From assembly GCF_005930495.1 (NCBI RefSeq), contig NZ_SJEX01000008.1, positions 41,125 to 105,124 of the forward strand: a stretch of DNA of 64,000 nucleotides, written 5' to 3'. Positions 38,949 through 48,356 of this stretch are shown here, in pieces (positions within the stretch are counted from its first letter, which is position 1; the number at the start of each line of letters is the position of its first letter). This DNA is from Modestobacter excelsi. Lineage in GTDB: Bacteria; Actinomycetota; Actinomycetes; Mycobacteriales; Geodermatophilaceae. The position numbers and the translations under genes were made by a program. Below the pieces are notes generated by a model. The model ran no database searches, had not been told where the DNA came from, and was given only the letters and a program-made list of their open reading frames with translations.

Positions 38949-40573
38949 CCGACCTGCTGGCCACGGCCCGGGAGTGGGCCGCCGACGACCCGCACCCCGG
39001 CGACCGGGCGGAGATCGAGGCGCTGCTCGCGGCGGGCGACACCGCCGAGCTGGCCCGCCGGTTCACCGGGCCGCTCACCTTCGGGACGGCGGGGCTGCGC
39101 GGACCGCTGCGTGCGGGCCCGGCCGGGATGAACGCCGCCGTGGTGAGCCGCGCCGCGGCGGGGCTCGGCTCCTGGCTGGCCGCGCACGGGCACGCCGGCG
39201 GCGGGGTCGTCATCGGCTACGACGCCCGGCGACGCTCCGCCGAGTTCGCGCACGCCTCCGCCGCGGTGCTCGCCGCGGTCGGGTTCGCCGTCCAGGTGCT
39301 CCCCCGGCCGCTGCCCACGCCGGTGCTGTCCTTCGCCGTCCGGCACCTGGGCTGCGTCACCGGCGTGATGGTGACCGCCAGCCACAACCCGCCCGACGAC
39401 AACGGCTACAAGGTGTACCTGGGCGACGGGGCGCAGCTGGTGCCCCCGGCCGACCGGGAGATCGAGGCGGCGATCGCCGCCGTCGGACCGGCCCGGGAGC
39501 TGCCGCTGTCCGACGACTGGCTGACCCTCGGCGACGACGTCGAGGCCGACTACGTGGCGGCGGTCGTCGACGCGCTGCAGCCCGGCCGGGTGCCGGTGGC
39601 CGACCGTCAGCGGCTGCGGGTCGCCTACACCGCGATGCACGGCGTGGGCTCGGCGACGACCCGCCGGGTGTTCGACGCCGCCGGCTTCGCCCCGCTGCAC
39701 GCTGTCGCCCAGCAGGACCGGCCCGACCCGGCGTTCCCGACCGTGGCCTTCCCCAACCCGGAGGAGCCCGGCGCGGTCGACCTGCTGGTCGACCTGGCCG
39801 TGCAGGTGGACGCCGACGTGGCGATCGCCGAGGACCCCGACGCCGACCGCTGCTCGGTGGTCTGCGACGACCGGCAGCTGACCGGGGACGAGGTGGGTGC
39901 GCTGCTGGGCGACTGGCTGCTGCGCCGCGGTGTGCGCGGCACCTACGCGCGGTCGCTCGTCAGCGGTTCCCTGCTGGGCGAGCTGGCCCGGGCGCACGGG
40001 GTGCCCGCGGAGGAGACCCCGACCGGCTTCAAGTGGATCATCCGGGCCGGCTCGGCCGAGGCCCCGCTCGCCTTCGGGTACGAGGAGGCGCTCGGCTACG
40101 CGGTGACCCCCGGCGTGGCGCACGACAAGGACGGCATCTCCGCCGCGCTGGCCGTCGCGCTGCTGGCCGCCGAGCTGGCCGCCGAGGGCCGTACGCTCAC
40201 CGGCCGGCTGGACGAGCTGGCGGTCGAGCACGGCCTGTTCGCCACCGGCCAGCTGTCCGTGCGGGTGGAGGACCTGTCGCTGATCTCCGACGCGATGGTC
40301 CGGCTGCGCGACCGGCCCCCGGCGCGGCTGCTCGGCCGGGACGTGACGGCAACCGACCTCGCCGACGCCCAGCCGCCGGTGGACGCCGTGCGGCTGGCCG
40401 GGGACGGCGTCCGGGTGATCGTCCGGCCCAGCGGCACCGAGCCGAAGCTCAAGGCCTATCTCGAGGTCGTCGTCCCGGTGCCGGACGCCGACGGTCTGCC
40501 GGCCGCCCGCGAGCGGGGCAGCGACGAGCTGGACCGGCTGCGCACGGAGATGTCCGCCGCCCTCGGCCTGTAG
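38945..40573 (+). CDS. pmmB: Phosphohexomutase/phosphopentomutase family protein
   Basis: Alpha-D-phosphohexomutase superfamily enzyme of 542 residues. Motifs appear in order: TFGTAGLRGPL, the active-site serine in TASHNPPDDNG (Ser146), the metal-binding DPDADR, GFKWI and the phosphate-binding RPSGTEPKLKAYLE. Long members with this layout act on glucose-, mannose- or pentose-1-phosphates. With deoD, deoA and deoC nearby, conversion of (deoxy)ribose-1-phosphate to the 5-phosphate is an attractive role but not shown. The longer open frame from 38744 overlaps the epimerase; ATG 38945 overlaps its stop (ATGA). Confidence 0.9.
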   Translation: MTDLLATAREWAADDPHPGDRAEIEALLAAGDTAELARRFTGPLTFGTAGLRGPLRAGPAGMNAAVVSRAAAGLGSWLAAHGHAGGGVVIGYDARRRSAEFAHASAAVLAAVGFAVQVLPRPLPTPVLSFAVRHLGCVTGVMVTASHNPPDDNGYKVYLGDGAQLVPPADREIEAAIAAVGPARELPLSDDWLTLGDDVEADYVAAVVDALQPGRVPVADRQRLRVAYTAMHGVGSATTRRVFDAAGFAPLHAVAQQDRPDPAFPTVAFPNPEEPGAVDLLVDLAVQVDADVAIAEDPDADRCSVVCDDRQLTGDEVGALLGDWLLRRGVRGTYARSLVSGSLLGELARAHGVPAEETPTGFKWIIRAGSAEAPLAFGYEEALGYAVTPGVAHDKDGISAALAVALLAAELAAEGRTLTGRLDELAVEHGLFATGQLSVRVEDLSLISDAMVRLRDRPPARLLGRDVTATDLADAQPPVDAVRLAGDGVRVIVRPSGTEPKLKAYLEVVVPVPDADGLPAARERGSDELDRLRTEMSAALGL

Positions 40574-40577
40574 CCGG

Positions 40578-41849
40578 TCACCCCGCGCCGCAGGACCGCA
40601 GCACCGCGAGCACGAGCGCGCGGGTGACGGTGACGACCTCGTCGAGGTCGACCGCCTCGTGCGGGCCGTGCGCCAGCCGGACGTCGCCGGGGCCGTAGTG
40701 CAGGGTCGGGATGCCGGCGCCGGCGTACAGCCGCAGGTCACTGCCGTACGGGGCACCCCGCTCGCGGAGCCGGTCGCCGCCGGTGACGTCGGCGTGCCCG
40801 GCAGCCACCAGGTCCCGCAGCGCGGCCCCGGCCGGCAGGTGGCCCCCGGCGAACTGGCCGCCGGACCAGGAGAGCACGGGCGGGTGGTCGCGCAGGAAGG
40901 GGTCGCGCGCGGCCACCTCGGCGACGCACTGCTCGAGCTCGCGGCGGGCGGCGTCCGGGTCCTCCTCGATGCGCAGCCCCAGCCGCCCCTCGGCGACCAG
41001 CACGTCCGGCACGCTGCTCGACCAGTCACCGGCCTGCACCCGGCCGACGACGATCGGGTAGGGCACCGGGTACTCCCGCATGAGCGGCTCGACGGTGCGG
41101 TTGCGTCGTTCCGCCAGCTCCGCGAGGGCCCGGTGGAACGGCAGGTAGGAGTCCAGCGCGCTGTGCCCGGCGTAGGGCGTGCTGGCGTGGGTGGCCAGGC
41201 CGGACAGCCGCAGGGTGAACGTCAGTGCGCCGGCCGCCCCGGTGATCAGGGTGCCGCTGGTCGGCTCGGTGATGATGCACGCGTCCCCGGTGTGCCCGCG
41301 CTGCAGCGTGCCGAAGGCGCCCAGCCCGCCGTCCTCCTCGCCGATGACGAACTGCAGCGCCACCCCGCGGCGCAGGCGGACGCCGGACCGGGCGATGGCC
41401 GCGTACGCCGCCAGGTTGGCCGCCACGCCGGCCTTCATGTCGCAGGCACCGCGGCCGTGCACCCGCCGTCCCCGCCACGTCGGCTCGAACGGGTCGCTGC
41501 CCCACGGCGCGAGGTCGCCGGGCGGGACGACGTCGACGTGACCCTGGAGCACCAGCGCCGGCCGGTCCCCGCCGCCGTGCGCGGTGCCGACGAGCCCCCA
41601 CGCCTCGCTGCGTGCGGCCTCCGTGCCGGGGAAGCCGGGCGCCGCGGTGAGCGCCGGGAGGTCCAGCGACCACAGGTCGACGTCCAGGCCGAGCGCGGTC
41701 AGCTGCTTGGCGAGCACGTGCTGCACGTCGGACTCGGCGTCGGAACCGGTGACGCTGGGGACGGCGAGCAGCTCGGTCAGCGAGGCGGCCAGCCCGTCGG
41801 GGTCGACGGCGTCCACCGCCCGGGCCTCGAGGGCGGTCAGTCGCGACAT
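40578..41849 (-). CDS. M20 family ArgE/DapE-like deacylase or peptidase
   Basis: A 423-residue zinc-dependent hydrolase. LQGHVDVVPPGD, GRGACDMKAGVAAN, VIGEEDGGLG, IITEPTSG and the late LAHGPHEAVDLDE give the metal and catalytic residues. Such enzymes remove N-acyl groups or cleave small peptides. The ATG at 41849 is preceded by GGAGG, and a TACGCT -10 box lies at 41885-41890 on the minus strand. A divergent Lrp/AsnC regulator gene lies across a 138-base gap, suggesting the hydrolase is its target. Confidence 0.88.
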   Translation of the reverse strand: MSRLTALEARAVDAVDPDGLAASLTELLAVPSVTGSDAESDVQHVLAKQLTALGLDVDLWSLDLPALTAAPGFPGTEAARSEAWGLVGTAHGGGDRPALVLQGHVDVVPPGDLAPWGSDPFEPTWRGRRVHGRGACDMKAGVAANLAAYAAIARSGVRLRRGVALQFVIGEEDGGLGAFGTLQRGHTGDACIITEPTSGTLITGAAGALTFTLRLSGLATHASTPYAGHSALDSYLPFHRALAELAERRNRTVEPLMREYPVPYPIVVGRVQAGDWSSSVPDVLVAEGRLGLRIEEDPDAARRELEQCVAEVAARDPFLRDHPPVLSWSGGQFAGGHLPAGAALRDLVAAGHADVTGGDRLRERGAPYGSDLRLYAGAGIPTLHYGPGDVRLAHGPHEAVDLDEVVTVTRALVLAVLRSCGAG

Positions 41850-41891
41850 GGGTCCTCCGGCGCTCGACGATCAGCTGGTGGCCGAGCGTAG

Positions 41892-41906
41892 GAAACAGGT
41901 GGTTTC
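41892..41906. promoter_or_regulatory. Palindrome GAAAC-N5-GTTTC, candidate operator
   Basis: A perfect 5-bp inverted repeat with a 5-base centre sits in an AT-richer patch of the M20-Lrp gap, directly upstream of the minus-strand TACGCT box of the M20 gene. Its place in the promoter spacer makes it a plausible site for the adjacent Lrp-type regulator. Confidence 0.4.
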
Positions 41907-41975
41907 GTCCATGTTGCGGCACGCGCGCGTCCACGTGCGACTTCCTCGCGCCTTTCGGCGGTGGACGCAAGGAAA

Positions 41976-41981
41976 TACGAT
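41976..41981 (+). promoter_or_regulatory. -10 box TACGAT for leaderless lrp-like gene
   Basis: TACGAT ends six bases before the GTG at 41988, favouring that start over GTG 41961, which lies upstream of the box. Confidence 0.6.
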
Positions 41982-41987
41982 CGACCG

Positions 41988-42446
41988 GTGGACGACATCG
42001 ACCGGCAGCTGGTGTCCCGGCTGGTGCGCGACGGGCGGGAGGCCTACGCCGACCTGGCGCGCGCGGTCGGGCTCTCGCTGTCGGCCACGAAGCGCCGGGT
42101 CGACCGCCTGGTCGGCGACGGGGCGATCCGCGGGTTCACCGCAGTGGTCGACCCGGTGGTCATGGGCTGGGCGCTGTCGGCGTCCGTCGAGCTGTTCACC
42201 ACCGGCACGGTGCCGTTCGAGCGGATGCGCCGGGACCTGGACGCCATGCCCGAGGTGGTCTCGGCCTCGACGGTCTCCGGCGGTGCCGACGCGATGCTGC
42301 GGGTGGTCGCCTCCGACGCCGGGCACCTGGAACGGGTGATCAGCCGACTGCGCGACCTGCCCTACGTGCAGCAGACCAACACGGTGCTGCTGCTGAGCAG
42401 CCTGCTGTCCCGGCCGACCCCGCTGACGACCGACGGCCCGCACTGA
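41988..42446 (+). CDS. Lrp/AsnC family transcriptional regulator
   Basis: A 152-residue regulator. The N-terminal helix-turn-helix (about residues 5-45) reads IDRQLVSRLVRDGREAYADL, then LARAVGLSLSATKRRVDRL. The C-terminal ligand-binding RAM domain follows, with GFTAVVDPVVMGWALSASVE and a late SRLRDLPYVQQTNTVLLL. These proteins sense amino acids and often control the divergent neighbour, here the M20 hydrolase. GTG 41988 was chosen on the leaderless -10 box; GTG 41961 would add nine residues. Confidence 0.88.
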   Translation: MDDIDRQLVSRLVRDGREAYADLARAVGLSLSATKRRVDRLVGDGAIRGFTAVVDPVVMGWALSASVELFTTGTVPFERMRRDLDAMPEVVSASTVSGGADAMLRVVASDAGHLERVISRLRDLPYVQQTNTVLLLSSLLSRPTPLTTDGPH

Positions 42447-42455
42447 GCAGGCCGG

Positions 42456-42926
42456 TCAGCCCCAGTAGGGCGGGGCGGACGGCGGCGGGACCGGTGGCCC
42501 GGAGGGCGGAGCCGCCGGTGGCGGGTACAGCGGCTGCTGGGCGACCGGGCCGTAGGCGGCACCGTGCGCGGGGCCGTAGCGGTTCGCGCCGGCGTCCCCG
42601 CGCAGGAACCCGTTGAGCACCAGCAGGGCGAGGCCGCCGACGTAGGGCACCAGCCCGAGCAGCAGCCACCAGGCCGGCATGCCGCGGTCGTGCAGCCGGG
42701 CAGCGCTGGACGAGATCGACGCCGGCAGGGTGAGCAGCCCGACGGCGAGCACGATCGGCCCGTACGGCGACCCGCCGGCCGCGATCGCGTCGAGGTCGCT
42801 GTCGCCCATGGCGAGGTCGGCGAACAAGCCCAGCACGGCCAGGCCGGCCAGCGGCGCCGTGTACTGCAGCCACCAGGTGCGCCGGTCGATGCGCCCACGG
42901 CGCACGTACCACTGCCAGAAGCTCAC
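42456..42926 (-). CDS. DUF805 membrane protein
   Basis: A 156-residue protein of the DUF805 (YhaH-like) family. The start MSFWQWYVRRGRIDRRTWW is typical, followed by four hydrophobic segments, with the conserved ARLHDRGMPAWWLLL between the third and fourth. The last 50 residues are Pro/Gly/Tyr-rich and probably cytoplasmic and disordered. GTG 42926 is the start. Function unknown. It converges with the Lrp gene across nine bases. Confidence 0.85.
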   Translation of the reverse strand: MSFWQWYVRRGRIDRRTWWLQYTAPLAGLAVLGLFADLAMGDSDLDAIAAGGSPYGPIVLAVGLLTLPASISSSAARLHDRGMPAWWLLLGLVPYVGGLALLVLNGFLRGDAGANRYGPAHGAAYGPVAQQPLYPPPAAPPSGPPVPPPSAPPYWG

Positions 42927-42992
42927 GACGTCAGTCTCCCCTGTTCGTGCCAGGCGCGCGGGAGGACGTCCCGCGCCAGTGGGCGATGGACG

Positions 42993-43880
42993 TCAGCCGC
43001 CGACGGCCTCCCGGCAGCCGGTGTCCAGGGCACGCTGCGCGGCCTCCAGCACAGCGACGACGTCCCGGCCGAAGTGCACGTCGCACGGGTGGGCGCCCCC
43101 GGTGAGCGCGGCGGCCTGCAGTTCGGTGACCGCGACCTGGTGCGCCTCCACCGCGACCCGCCCCTCGGGCAGCAGGACCAGCCGGCCGGCATCGCCGTGC
43201 ACCCAGGTCTCGATGCCCGACGCCAGCGGGGCGGCGGTCGAGGACACCGTCACCGTGCTCGCCCGGCCGTCGGGGTGGCTGAGCACCAGGTGCACGGTGT
43301 CACCCTGCCCGCGACCGGCCTGCACCGCGCCGACCGGCCCGAGCGCAGGCACCAGCAACGACAGCGCGTGCGGGCCGACGTCCCAGAGGGCTCCGTGCTC
43401 CCGCCGCCACGGGGTGTCGAACGGTGAGCCGGCCAGCGAGCCCAGCCAGGTGACCGAGCCGCCGCCGAGGGTGGTCCGGGCGGCCTGCTCCAGCCAGGTG
43501 GAGGTCGCCGTCCGGAACCGGTTGGTGAAGAAGACCACCGAGGCGACGCCCGCGGCGTCGACCGCGGCGACCACCCGGTCCGCGGCGTCGACCGACAGGG
43601 CGACCGGCTTCTCCAGCAGCAGGTGCTTCCCGGCGGACGCCGCGCGCTCGGCGAGCGGGGCCTGCACGTCCGGCGGCAGCGCGAAGCTGACCGCGTCGAC
43701 GTCGGCGAGCAGGGCGTCGACGTCGTCGGTGCCCGGGACGTCGAACTGCGCGCCGGCCGCCTTGGCCTTCGCCAGGTCACGACCCCAGATGCCGACCAGC
43801 TCGGCGTCGGGGTGCCCGGCCAGTGACGTGGCGTGCACATCGCTGGCCCAGAACCCGGTACCGAGCACACCGAACCGCAT
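42993..43880 (-). CDS. Gfo/Idh/MocA family oxidoreductase
   Basis: A 295-residue NAD(P)-dependent sugar or polyol dehydrogenase relative. MRFGVLGTGFWASD is the dinucleotide motif, LLLEKPVALS contains the family EKP, and WDVGPHALSLL supplies the conserved Asp/His region. It is somewhat shorter than the usual 330-380. ATG 43880. A purine-rich repeat lies between it and the upp gene. Substrate unknown. Confidence 0.85.
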   Translation of the reverse strand: MRFGVLGTGFWASDVHATSLAGHPDAELVGIWGRDLAKAKAAGAQFDVPGTDDVDALLADVDAVSFALPPDVQAPLAERAASAGKHLLLEKPVALSVDAADRVVAAVDAAGVASVVFFTNRFRTATSTWLEQAARTTLGGGSVTWLGSLAGSPFDTPWRREHGALWDVGPHALSLLVPALGPVGAVQAGRGQGDTVHLVLSHPDGRASTVTVSSTAAPLASGIETWVHGDAGRLVLLPEGRVAVEAHQVAVTELQAAALTGGAHPCDVHFGRDVVAVLEAAQRALDTGCREAVGG

Positions 43881-43908
43881 GTCAGGCCACTTCCCTACGT
43901 CTGCCCAC

Positions 43909-43964
43909 GGCCACTCCGCTCCGCTCCTCGCTCGTCCCTCGCTGCGATGCTCACTCCGTTGCGG
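43909..43964 (-). repeat. Purine-rich GAGCATCGCAGCGAG repeat, locus C
   Basis: Read on the minus strand this 56-base element contains GTGAGCATCGCAGCGAGG, then GACGAGCGAGGAGCGGAGC, nearly the same as 38036-38072. It begins immediately after the upp stop codon and fills most of the gap to the oxidoreductase gene. Confidence 0.8.
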
Positions 43965-44588
43965 TCAGACGGCGCCGAACTGGCGGTCTCCGGCGTCGCC
44001 CAACCCGGGGACGATGTAGGCGTGCTCGTTGAGCCGCTCGTCGACGCTCGCGGTGAAGACCCGGAGCGGCAGTCCGCTGTGCTCCAGCCGCTCGAGGCCC
44101 TCCGGCGCGGCCAGCGCGCAGAGCACGGTGATGTCGGTCGCGCCGCGGTCGGTGAGCAGGGTGCAGCACTTCACCAGTGAGCCGCCGGTCGCCAGCATCG
44201 GGTCCAGGACGAACACCGCGCGGCCGACGAGCGACTCCGGCAGCGAGGCCATGTAGGGCTCCGGCTCGAAGGTGACCTCGTTGCGGGCGAGCCCGACGAA
44301 CCCCATCTGGGACTCCGGCAGCATCCCGTGGGCGGTGTCGGCCATGCCCAGCCCCGCGCGCAGCACGGGCACGATCAGCGGCGGAGCGGCCAGCCGGAAG
44401 CCGATGGTGTCGGTGACCGGCGTGGTGATCGGCTCCTCGGCGACCTCGAGGTCGCGGGTGGCCTCGTAGACCAGCATCTGGGTGAGCTCGCGCAGCGCGG
44501 CGCGGAACGTCGCGTTGTCCGTGCGCTCGTCACGCATCCGGGAGAGGCGGGCGCGGGCGATCGGGTGGTCCACGACGGTCAGCTGCAC
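43965..44588 (-). CDS. upp: Uracil phosphoribosyltransferase
   Basis: Converts uracil and PRPP to UMP in pyrimidine salvage. The PRPP-binding [15 protein letters not shown] and the uracil-binding [12 protein letters not shown] at the C-terminus are intact. GTG 44588 gives 207 residues, the usual size, starting [15 protein letters not shown]; a TACGGT -10 box lies seven bases upstream. The frame remains open to 44675 without support. Uracil could be supplied by the deoA/cdd pathway encoded at 55694-57399. Confidence 0.96.
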   Translation of the reverse strand: MQLTVVDHPIARARLSRMRDERTDNATFRAALRELTQMLVYEATRDLEVAEEPITTPVTDTIGFRLAAPPLIVPVLRAGLGMADTAHGMLPESQMGFVGLARNEVTFEPEPYMASLPESLVGRAVFVLDPMLATGGSLVKCCTLLTDRGATDITVLCALAAPEGLERLEHSGLPLRVFTASVDERLNEHAYIVPGLGDAGDRQFGAV

Positions 44589-44595
44589 GCCGCAC

Positions 44596-44601
44596 ACCGT
44601 A
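44596..44601 (-). promoter_or_regulatory. -10 box TACGGT for leaderless upp
   Basis: TACGGT on the minus strand ends seven bases before the upp GTG. Confidence 0.6.
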
Positions 44602-44653
44602 TCCGCCCTGGTGATCACCGCCCCTGCCGCGCCGGGCCTGGCCCGACCGTGCC

Positions 44654-44695
44654 ACCTGACGGGGAGCCGTGCCACGGCGCGGCTCCCCGTCAGGT
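44654..44695. terminator. Strong hairpin terminator after the antiporter gene
   Basis: ACCTGACGGGGAGCCG (44654-44669) pairs perfectly with 44680-44695, a 16-bp stem with a 10-base loop. It lies 24 bases after the antiporter stop and upstream of the upp promoter, insulating the two minus-strand genes. Confidence 0.8.
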
Positions 44696-44718
44696 CGACC
44701 GGCTCACGTCGGCGTTCG

Positions 44719-45840
44719 TCAGGGGTTGACGGCGAGGAAGACGAAGCTGGCCAGCAGCGCCAGGTGCACCGCGCCCTGGAGCCGGGTCGCCCGCCCGGGC
44801 ACGACGGTGAGGACGCCGGTCACCACGGTCACCGCCAGCAGCACCATCTGCGTCGGCTCGAGCCCCAGGACCAACGGTCCGTCGAGCCAGATCATGGCCA
44901 GCGCTATCGCCGGGATGGTCAGGCCGATGCTCGCCATCGCCGAGCCGAATGCCAGGTTGAGGCTGTTCTGCAGCCGGTTGCGCCGGGCGGCCTTGGCGGC
45001 GGCGAGCGTCTCCGGCAGCAGGACCAGCAACGCGATGACCACGCCGACGAACGACTGCGGCGCACCGGCGGCGGCCACGGCGTCCTCGATCGCCGGTGAC
45101 TCGACCTTGGCCAGGCCGACCACTGCCACCAGGGCGACCAGCAACAGCCCCAGCGAGGTCAGCGCGGCCCGGGAGCTCGGCGGATCAGCGTGGCTGTCCT
45201 CCTCCAGCGCCACACCGTCCTCGGCGACAGGCAGGAAGAAGTCCCGGTGCCGGACGGTCTGGGTGAGCACGAACGCGCCGTAGAGCACCAGCGACGCGAC
45301 GGCGGCGAAGGCCAGCTGCGACGGGGAGAACTGCGGGCCCGACTCGGCCTCGGTGAAGGTCGGCAGCACGAGGCTGAGCACGGCCAGGGTGGTCACGGTG
45401 GCCAACGCAGCACCGGTGCCCTCGGCGTTGAAGGAGACGATGCCGTGCCGCAGCGCCCCCAGCAGCAGGGAGAGCCCGACGATGCCGTTGGCGGTGATCA
45501 TGACGGCGGCGAAGACGGTGTCCCGGGCCAGCGCGGCGGTGTCGTCACCACCGGACACCATCAGCGTCACGATGAGCGCCACCTCGATGATCGTCACCGC
45601 GACAGCGAGCACGAGGGACCCGTAGGGCTCGCCCACCCGGTGCGCCACCACCTCGGCGTGGTGCACGGCGGCCAGCACCGCCCCGATCAGCACCACCGCG
45701 ACGAGCACCACCACGGCGGTGGGGAGGTCGCGACCCCAGGAGGCGGCGAGCACCACCAGGGCGAGCACGGGTACGGCGGTGGTCCAGGTCAGAGCAGCGG
45801 GCAGCGGACGACGTCGGGTCCCAGGCGTCATGCGGCCCAC
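44719..45840 (-). CDS. Ca2+/H+ (cation/proton) antiporter, ChaA/CaCA type
   Basis: A 373-residue membrane protein with about eleven hydrophobic segments in two inverted halves. Each half carries an acidic alpha-repeat: [17 protein letters not shown] with [15 protein letters not shown], and [17 protein letters not shown] with [18 protein letters not shown]. These match the CaCA/ChaA exchangers that export Ca2+ or Na+ for protons. GTG 45840 or ATG 45831 could start it. It is divergent from deoC and separated from upp by a hairpin. Confidence 0.88.
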   Translation of the reverse strand: MGRMTPGTRRRPLPAALTWTTAVPVLALVVLAASWGRDLPTAVVVLVAVVLIGAVLAAVHHAEVVAHRVGEPYGSLVLAVAVTIIEVALIVTLMVSGGDDTAALARDTVFAAVMITANGIVGLSLLLGALRHGIVSFNAEGTGAALATVTTLAVLSLVLPTFTEAESGPQFSPSQLAFAAVASLVLYGAFVLTQTVRHRDFFLPVAEDGVALEEDSHADPPSSRAALTSLGLLLVALVAVVGLAKVESPAIEDAVAAAGAPQSFVGVVIALLVLLPETLAAAKAARRNRLQNSLNLAFGSAMASIGLTIPAIALAMIWLDGPLVLGLEPTQMVLLAVTVVTGVLTVVPGRATRLQGAVHLALLASFVFLAVNP

Positions 45841-45901
45841 GGTTCCACAGTGGCCGTGGCCACCCCGGCAAGCAGGACGCAGTCGGGCACCGGACGCAGT
45901 G

Positions 45902-45907
45902 GAGAAT
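45902..45907 (+). promoter_or_regulatory. -10-like box GAGAAT for the deoC operon
   Basis: GAGAAT, one base from TANNNT, ends seven bases before ATG 45915. Confidence 0.4.
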
Positions 45908-45914
45908 GCGCGGC

Positions 45915-46910
45915 ATGACCCACGTGCTGGACCCGAGCGCGCTCACCGGTGCGGGGAGCCTGACCGGCCCCCTCCCGGACCCGTTCGCCGACGTGACCCG
46001 TTCGGGCGACGCCTTCCGGGCCTTCCTGCACGGCCTGCCCGGCGTCGACCAGGTCGGCGCCGAGAACAGGGTGAAGGTGCTGGGCACCCGCTCGATCAAG
46101 ACCACCGCCAAGGCGTGGGCGATCGACACCGCCATCTCGATGGTCGACCTCACCACGCTGGAGGGCTCCGACACCCCGGGCAAGGTCCGCTCGCTGGCCG
46201 CCAAGGCCCGCCGCCCCGACCCCGAGGACCCCGACTGCCCGCCGGTCGCGGCGGTCTGCGTCTACGGTGACCTGGCCGGCGTGGCCAAGCAGGCCCTGGT
46301 CGGCACGGACGTCAAGGTGGCCGCCGTCGCCACCGCGTTCCCCAGCGGCCGGGCCAGCCGGGCGGTGAAGCTCGCCGACGTGCAGGACGCCGTGGCGAAC
46401 GGCGCCGACGAGATCGACATGGTCATCGACCGCGGTGCCTTCCTGGCCGGCCGCTACCTCGACGTGTTCGAGGAGATCGTCGCGGTCAAGGAGGCCTGCG
46501 GGTCCGCGCACCTCAAGGTCATCCTGGAGACCGGCGAGCTGGTCACCCTGGACGCCGTCCGCCGCGCCTCCTGGCTGGCGATGCTCGCCGGCGGTGACTT
46601 CATCAAGACCTCCACCGGCAAGATCTCCCCCGCCGCCACGCTGCCGGTCTGCCTGGTGATGCTGGAGGCGGTCCGCGACTTCCGTGCCGCCACCGGCCGC
46701 CAGGTGGGCGTCAAGCCGGCCGGTGGCATCCGGACGACGAAGGACGCCGTCAAGCACCTCGTGCTGGTCAACGAGACCGCCGGGGCCGACTGGCTCTCCC
46801 CCGACTGGTTCCGCTTCGGCGCCTCCAGCCTGCTCAACGACCTGCTCCTGCAGCGCCAGAAGCTCCGCACCGGGCACTACAGCGGCCCCGACCACGTATC
46901 GGTGGACTGA
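45915..46910 (+). CDS. deoC: Deoxyribose-phosphate aldolase
   Basis: Cleaves 2-deoxyribose-5-phosphate to glyceraldehyde-3-phosphate and acetaldehyde. VKVAAVATAFPSGR, GADEIDMVIDRGAF, HLKVILETGEL and the Schiff-base lysine in GGDFIKTSTGKIS (about residues 226-238) are intact; VGVKPAGGIRTT holds the second lysine. The 331-residue protein is the long form with an N-terminal extension of about 80 residues. ATG 45915 is preferred over 45906 because of the -10-like box. It is followed after three bases by an aldehyde dehydrogenase that could oxidise the acetaldehyde. Confidence 0.95.
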   Translation: MTHVLDPSALTGAGSLTGPLPDPFADVTRSGDAFRAFLHGLPGVDQVGAENRVKVLGTRSIKTTAKAWAIDTAISMVDLTTLEGSDTPGKVRSLAAKARRPDPEDPDCPPVAAVCVYGDLAGVAKQALVGTDVKVAAVATAFPSGRASRAVKLADVQDAVANGADEIDMVIDRGAFLAGRYLDVFEEIVAVKEACGSAHLKVILETGELVTLDAVRRASWLAMLAGGDFIKTSTGKISPAATLPVCLVMLEAVRDFRAATGRQVGVKPAGGIRTTKDAVKHLVLVNETAGADWLSPDWFRFGASSLLNDLLLQRQKLRTGHYSGPDHVSVD

Positions 46911-46913
46911 TCC

Positions 46914-48356
46914 ATGACACAGCTGTTCGAGTACGCCCCCGCGCCGGAGTCCCGCTCGATCGTGGACATCCGGCCCAGCTACGGCCTGTTCGTCGACGGC
47001 GAGTTCACCGACGGCACCGGCGCGCCGCTGAAGACCGTCAACCCGGCCACCGAGGAGGTGCTCAGCGAGGTCGCCACCGGCAGCGACGAGGACGTCGACC
47101 GCGCCGTCCGGGCCGCCCGCCGCGCCTACGCCCGGGTCTGGGGGCCGATGCGCCCGGCCGACCGCGGGAAGTACCTGTTCCGCATCGCCCGGCTGCTGCA
47201 GGAGCGCGCCCGGGAGTTCGCCGTCCTGGAGACGCTGGACAACGGCAAGCCGATCCGGGAGAGCCGCGACGTCGACGTCCCGCTGGCCGCGGCGCACTTC
47301 TTCTACCACGCAGGCTGGGCGGACAAGCTCGAGCACGCAGGCCTCGGCCCGGCCCCCCGCCCCCTCGGTGTCGCCGGGCAGGTCATCCCGTGGAACTTCC
47401 CGCTGCTGATGCTGGCCTGGAAGGTCGCCCCGGCGCTCGCGGCCGGCAACACCGTCGTCCTCAAGCCGGCCGAGACGACGCCGCTGACCGCGCTGCTGTT
47501 CGCCGAGGTCTGCCGGCAGGCCGACCTGCCGCCGGGTGTGGTCAACATCGTCCCCGGCGCCGGTGCGACCGGCCGCGCCGTGATCAGCCACCCGGACGTG
47601 GACAAGGTGGCGTTCACCGGTTCCACCGAGGTGGGGCGGTCCATCGCCCGCGCGGTGGCCGGCACGTCCAAGCGGCTCACCCTGGAACTGGGCGGCAAGG
47701 CGGCCAACATCGTCTTCGACGACGCCCCGGTCGACCAGGCCGTCGAGGGCATCGTCCGCGGCATCTTCTTCAACCAGGGCCACGTCTGCTGCGCCGGCTC
47801 CCGGCTGCTGGTGCAGGAGTCGGTGCACGACGACGTGGTCGCGGCGCTGCAGCGGCGGATCGGCACCCTGCGGGTCGGTGACCCGATGGACAAGAACACC
47901 GACCTGGGCGCGATCAACAGCGCCGAGCAGCTGTCCCGGATCCGGGAGCTGACCGCCTTCGGGGAGACCGAGGGCGCCACCTGCTGGCAGCCCGAGGGCG
48001 AGCTGCCCGGGCGCGGGTGGTGGTTCAAGCCGACCGTCTTCACCGACGTGTCGCCCGCGCACCGGATCGCCCGCGACGAGGTCTTCGGCCCGGTGCTGTC
48101 GGTGATGACCTTCCGCACCCCCGACGAGGCCGTCGCCAAGGCCAACAACACCACCTACGGGCTCTCGGCCGGCATCTGGAGCGAGAAGGGCTCGCGGATC
48201 CTGTCGGTCACCAGCAAGCTGCGGGCCGGCGTGGTGTGGGCCAACACGTTCAACGAGTTCGACCCGACCTCGCCGTTCGGCGGCTACAAGCAGTCCGGGT
48301 ACGGCCGCGAGGGTGGCCGGCAGGGCCTGGCCGCGTACCTGGAGGCTTCCCACTGA
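46914..48356 (+). CDS. Aldehyde dehydrogenase (catalytic, full length)
   Basis: NAD(P)-dependent aldehyde dehydrogenase of 480 residues. VIPWNFPLLMLAWKVAPALA begins the cofactor site, TLELGGKAANIVF contains the general-base glutamate, and QGHVCCAGSRLLV has the catalytic cysteine (about residue 292). EVFGPVLSVM and PFGGYKQSGYGREGG close the fold. Acetaldehyde from DeoC is the likely substrate by context. The ATG lies three bases after deoC, and the stop overlaps the next gene by one base (TGATG). Confidence 0.93.
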   Translation: MTQLFEYAPAPESRSIVDIRPSYGLFVDGEFTDGTGAPLKTVNPATEEVLSEVATGSDEDVDRAVRAARRAYARVWGPMRPADRGKYLFRIARLLQERAREFAVLETLDNGKPIRESRDVDVPLAAAHFFYHAGWADKLEHAGLGPAPRPLGVAGQVIPWNFPLLMLAWKVAPALAAGNTVVLKPAETTPLTALLFAEVCRQADLPPGVVNIVPGAGATGRAVISHPDVDKVAFTGSTEVGRSIARAVAGTSKRLTLELGGKAANIVFDDAPVDQAVEGIVRGIFFNQGHVCCAGSRLLVQESVHDDVVAALQRRIGTLRVGDPMDKNTDLGAINSAEQLSRIRELTAFGETEGATCWQPEGELPGRGWWFKPTVFTDVSPAHRIARDEVFGPVLSVMTFRTPDEAVAKANNTTYGLSAGIWSEKGSRILSVTSKLRAGVVWANTFNEFDPTSPFGGYKQSGYGREGGRQGLAAYLEASH

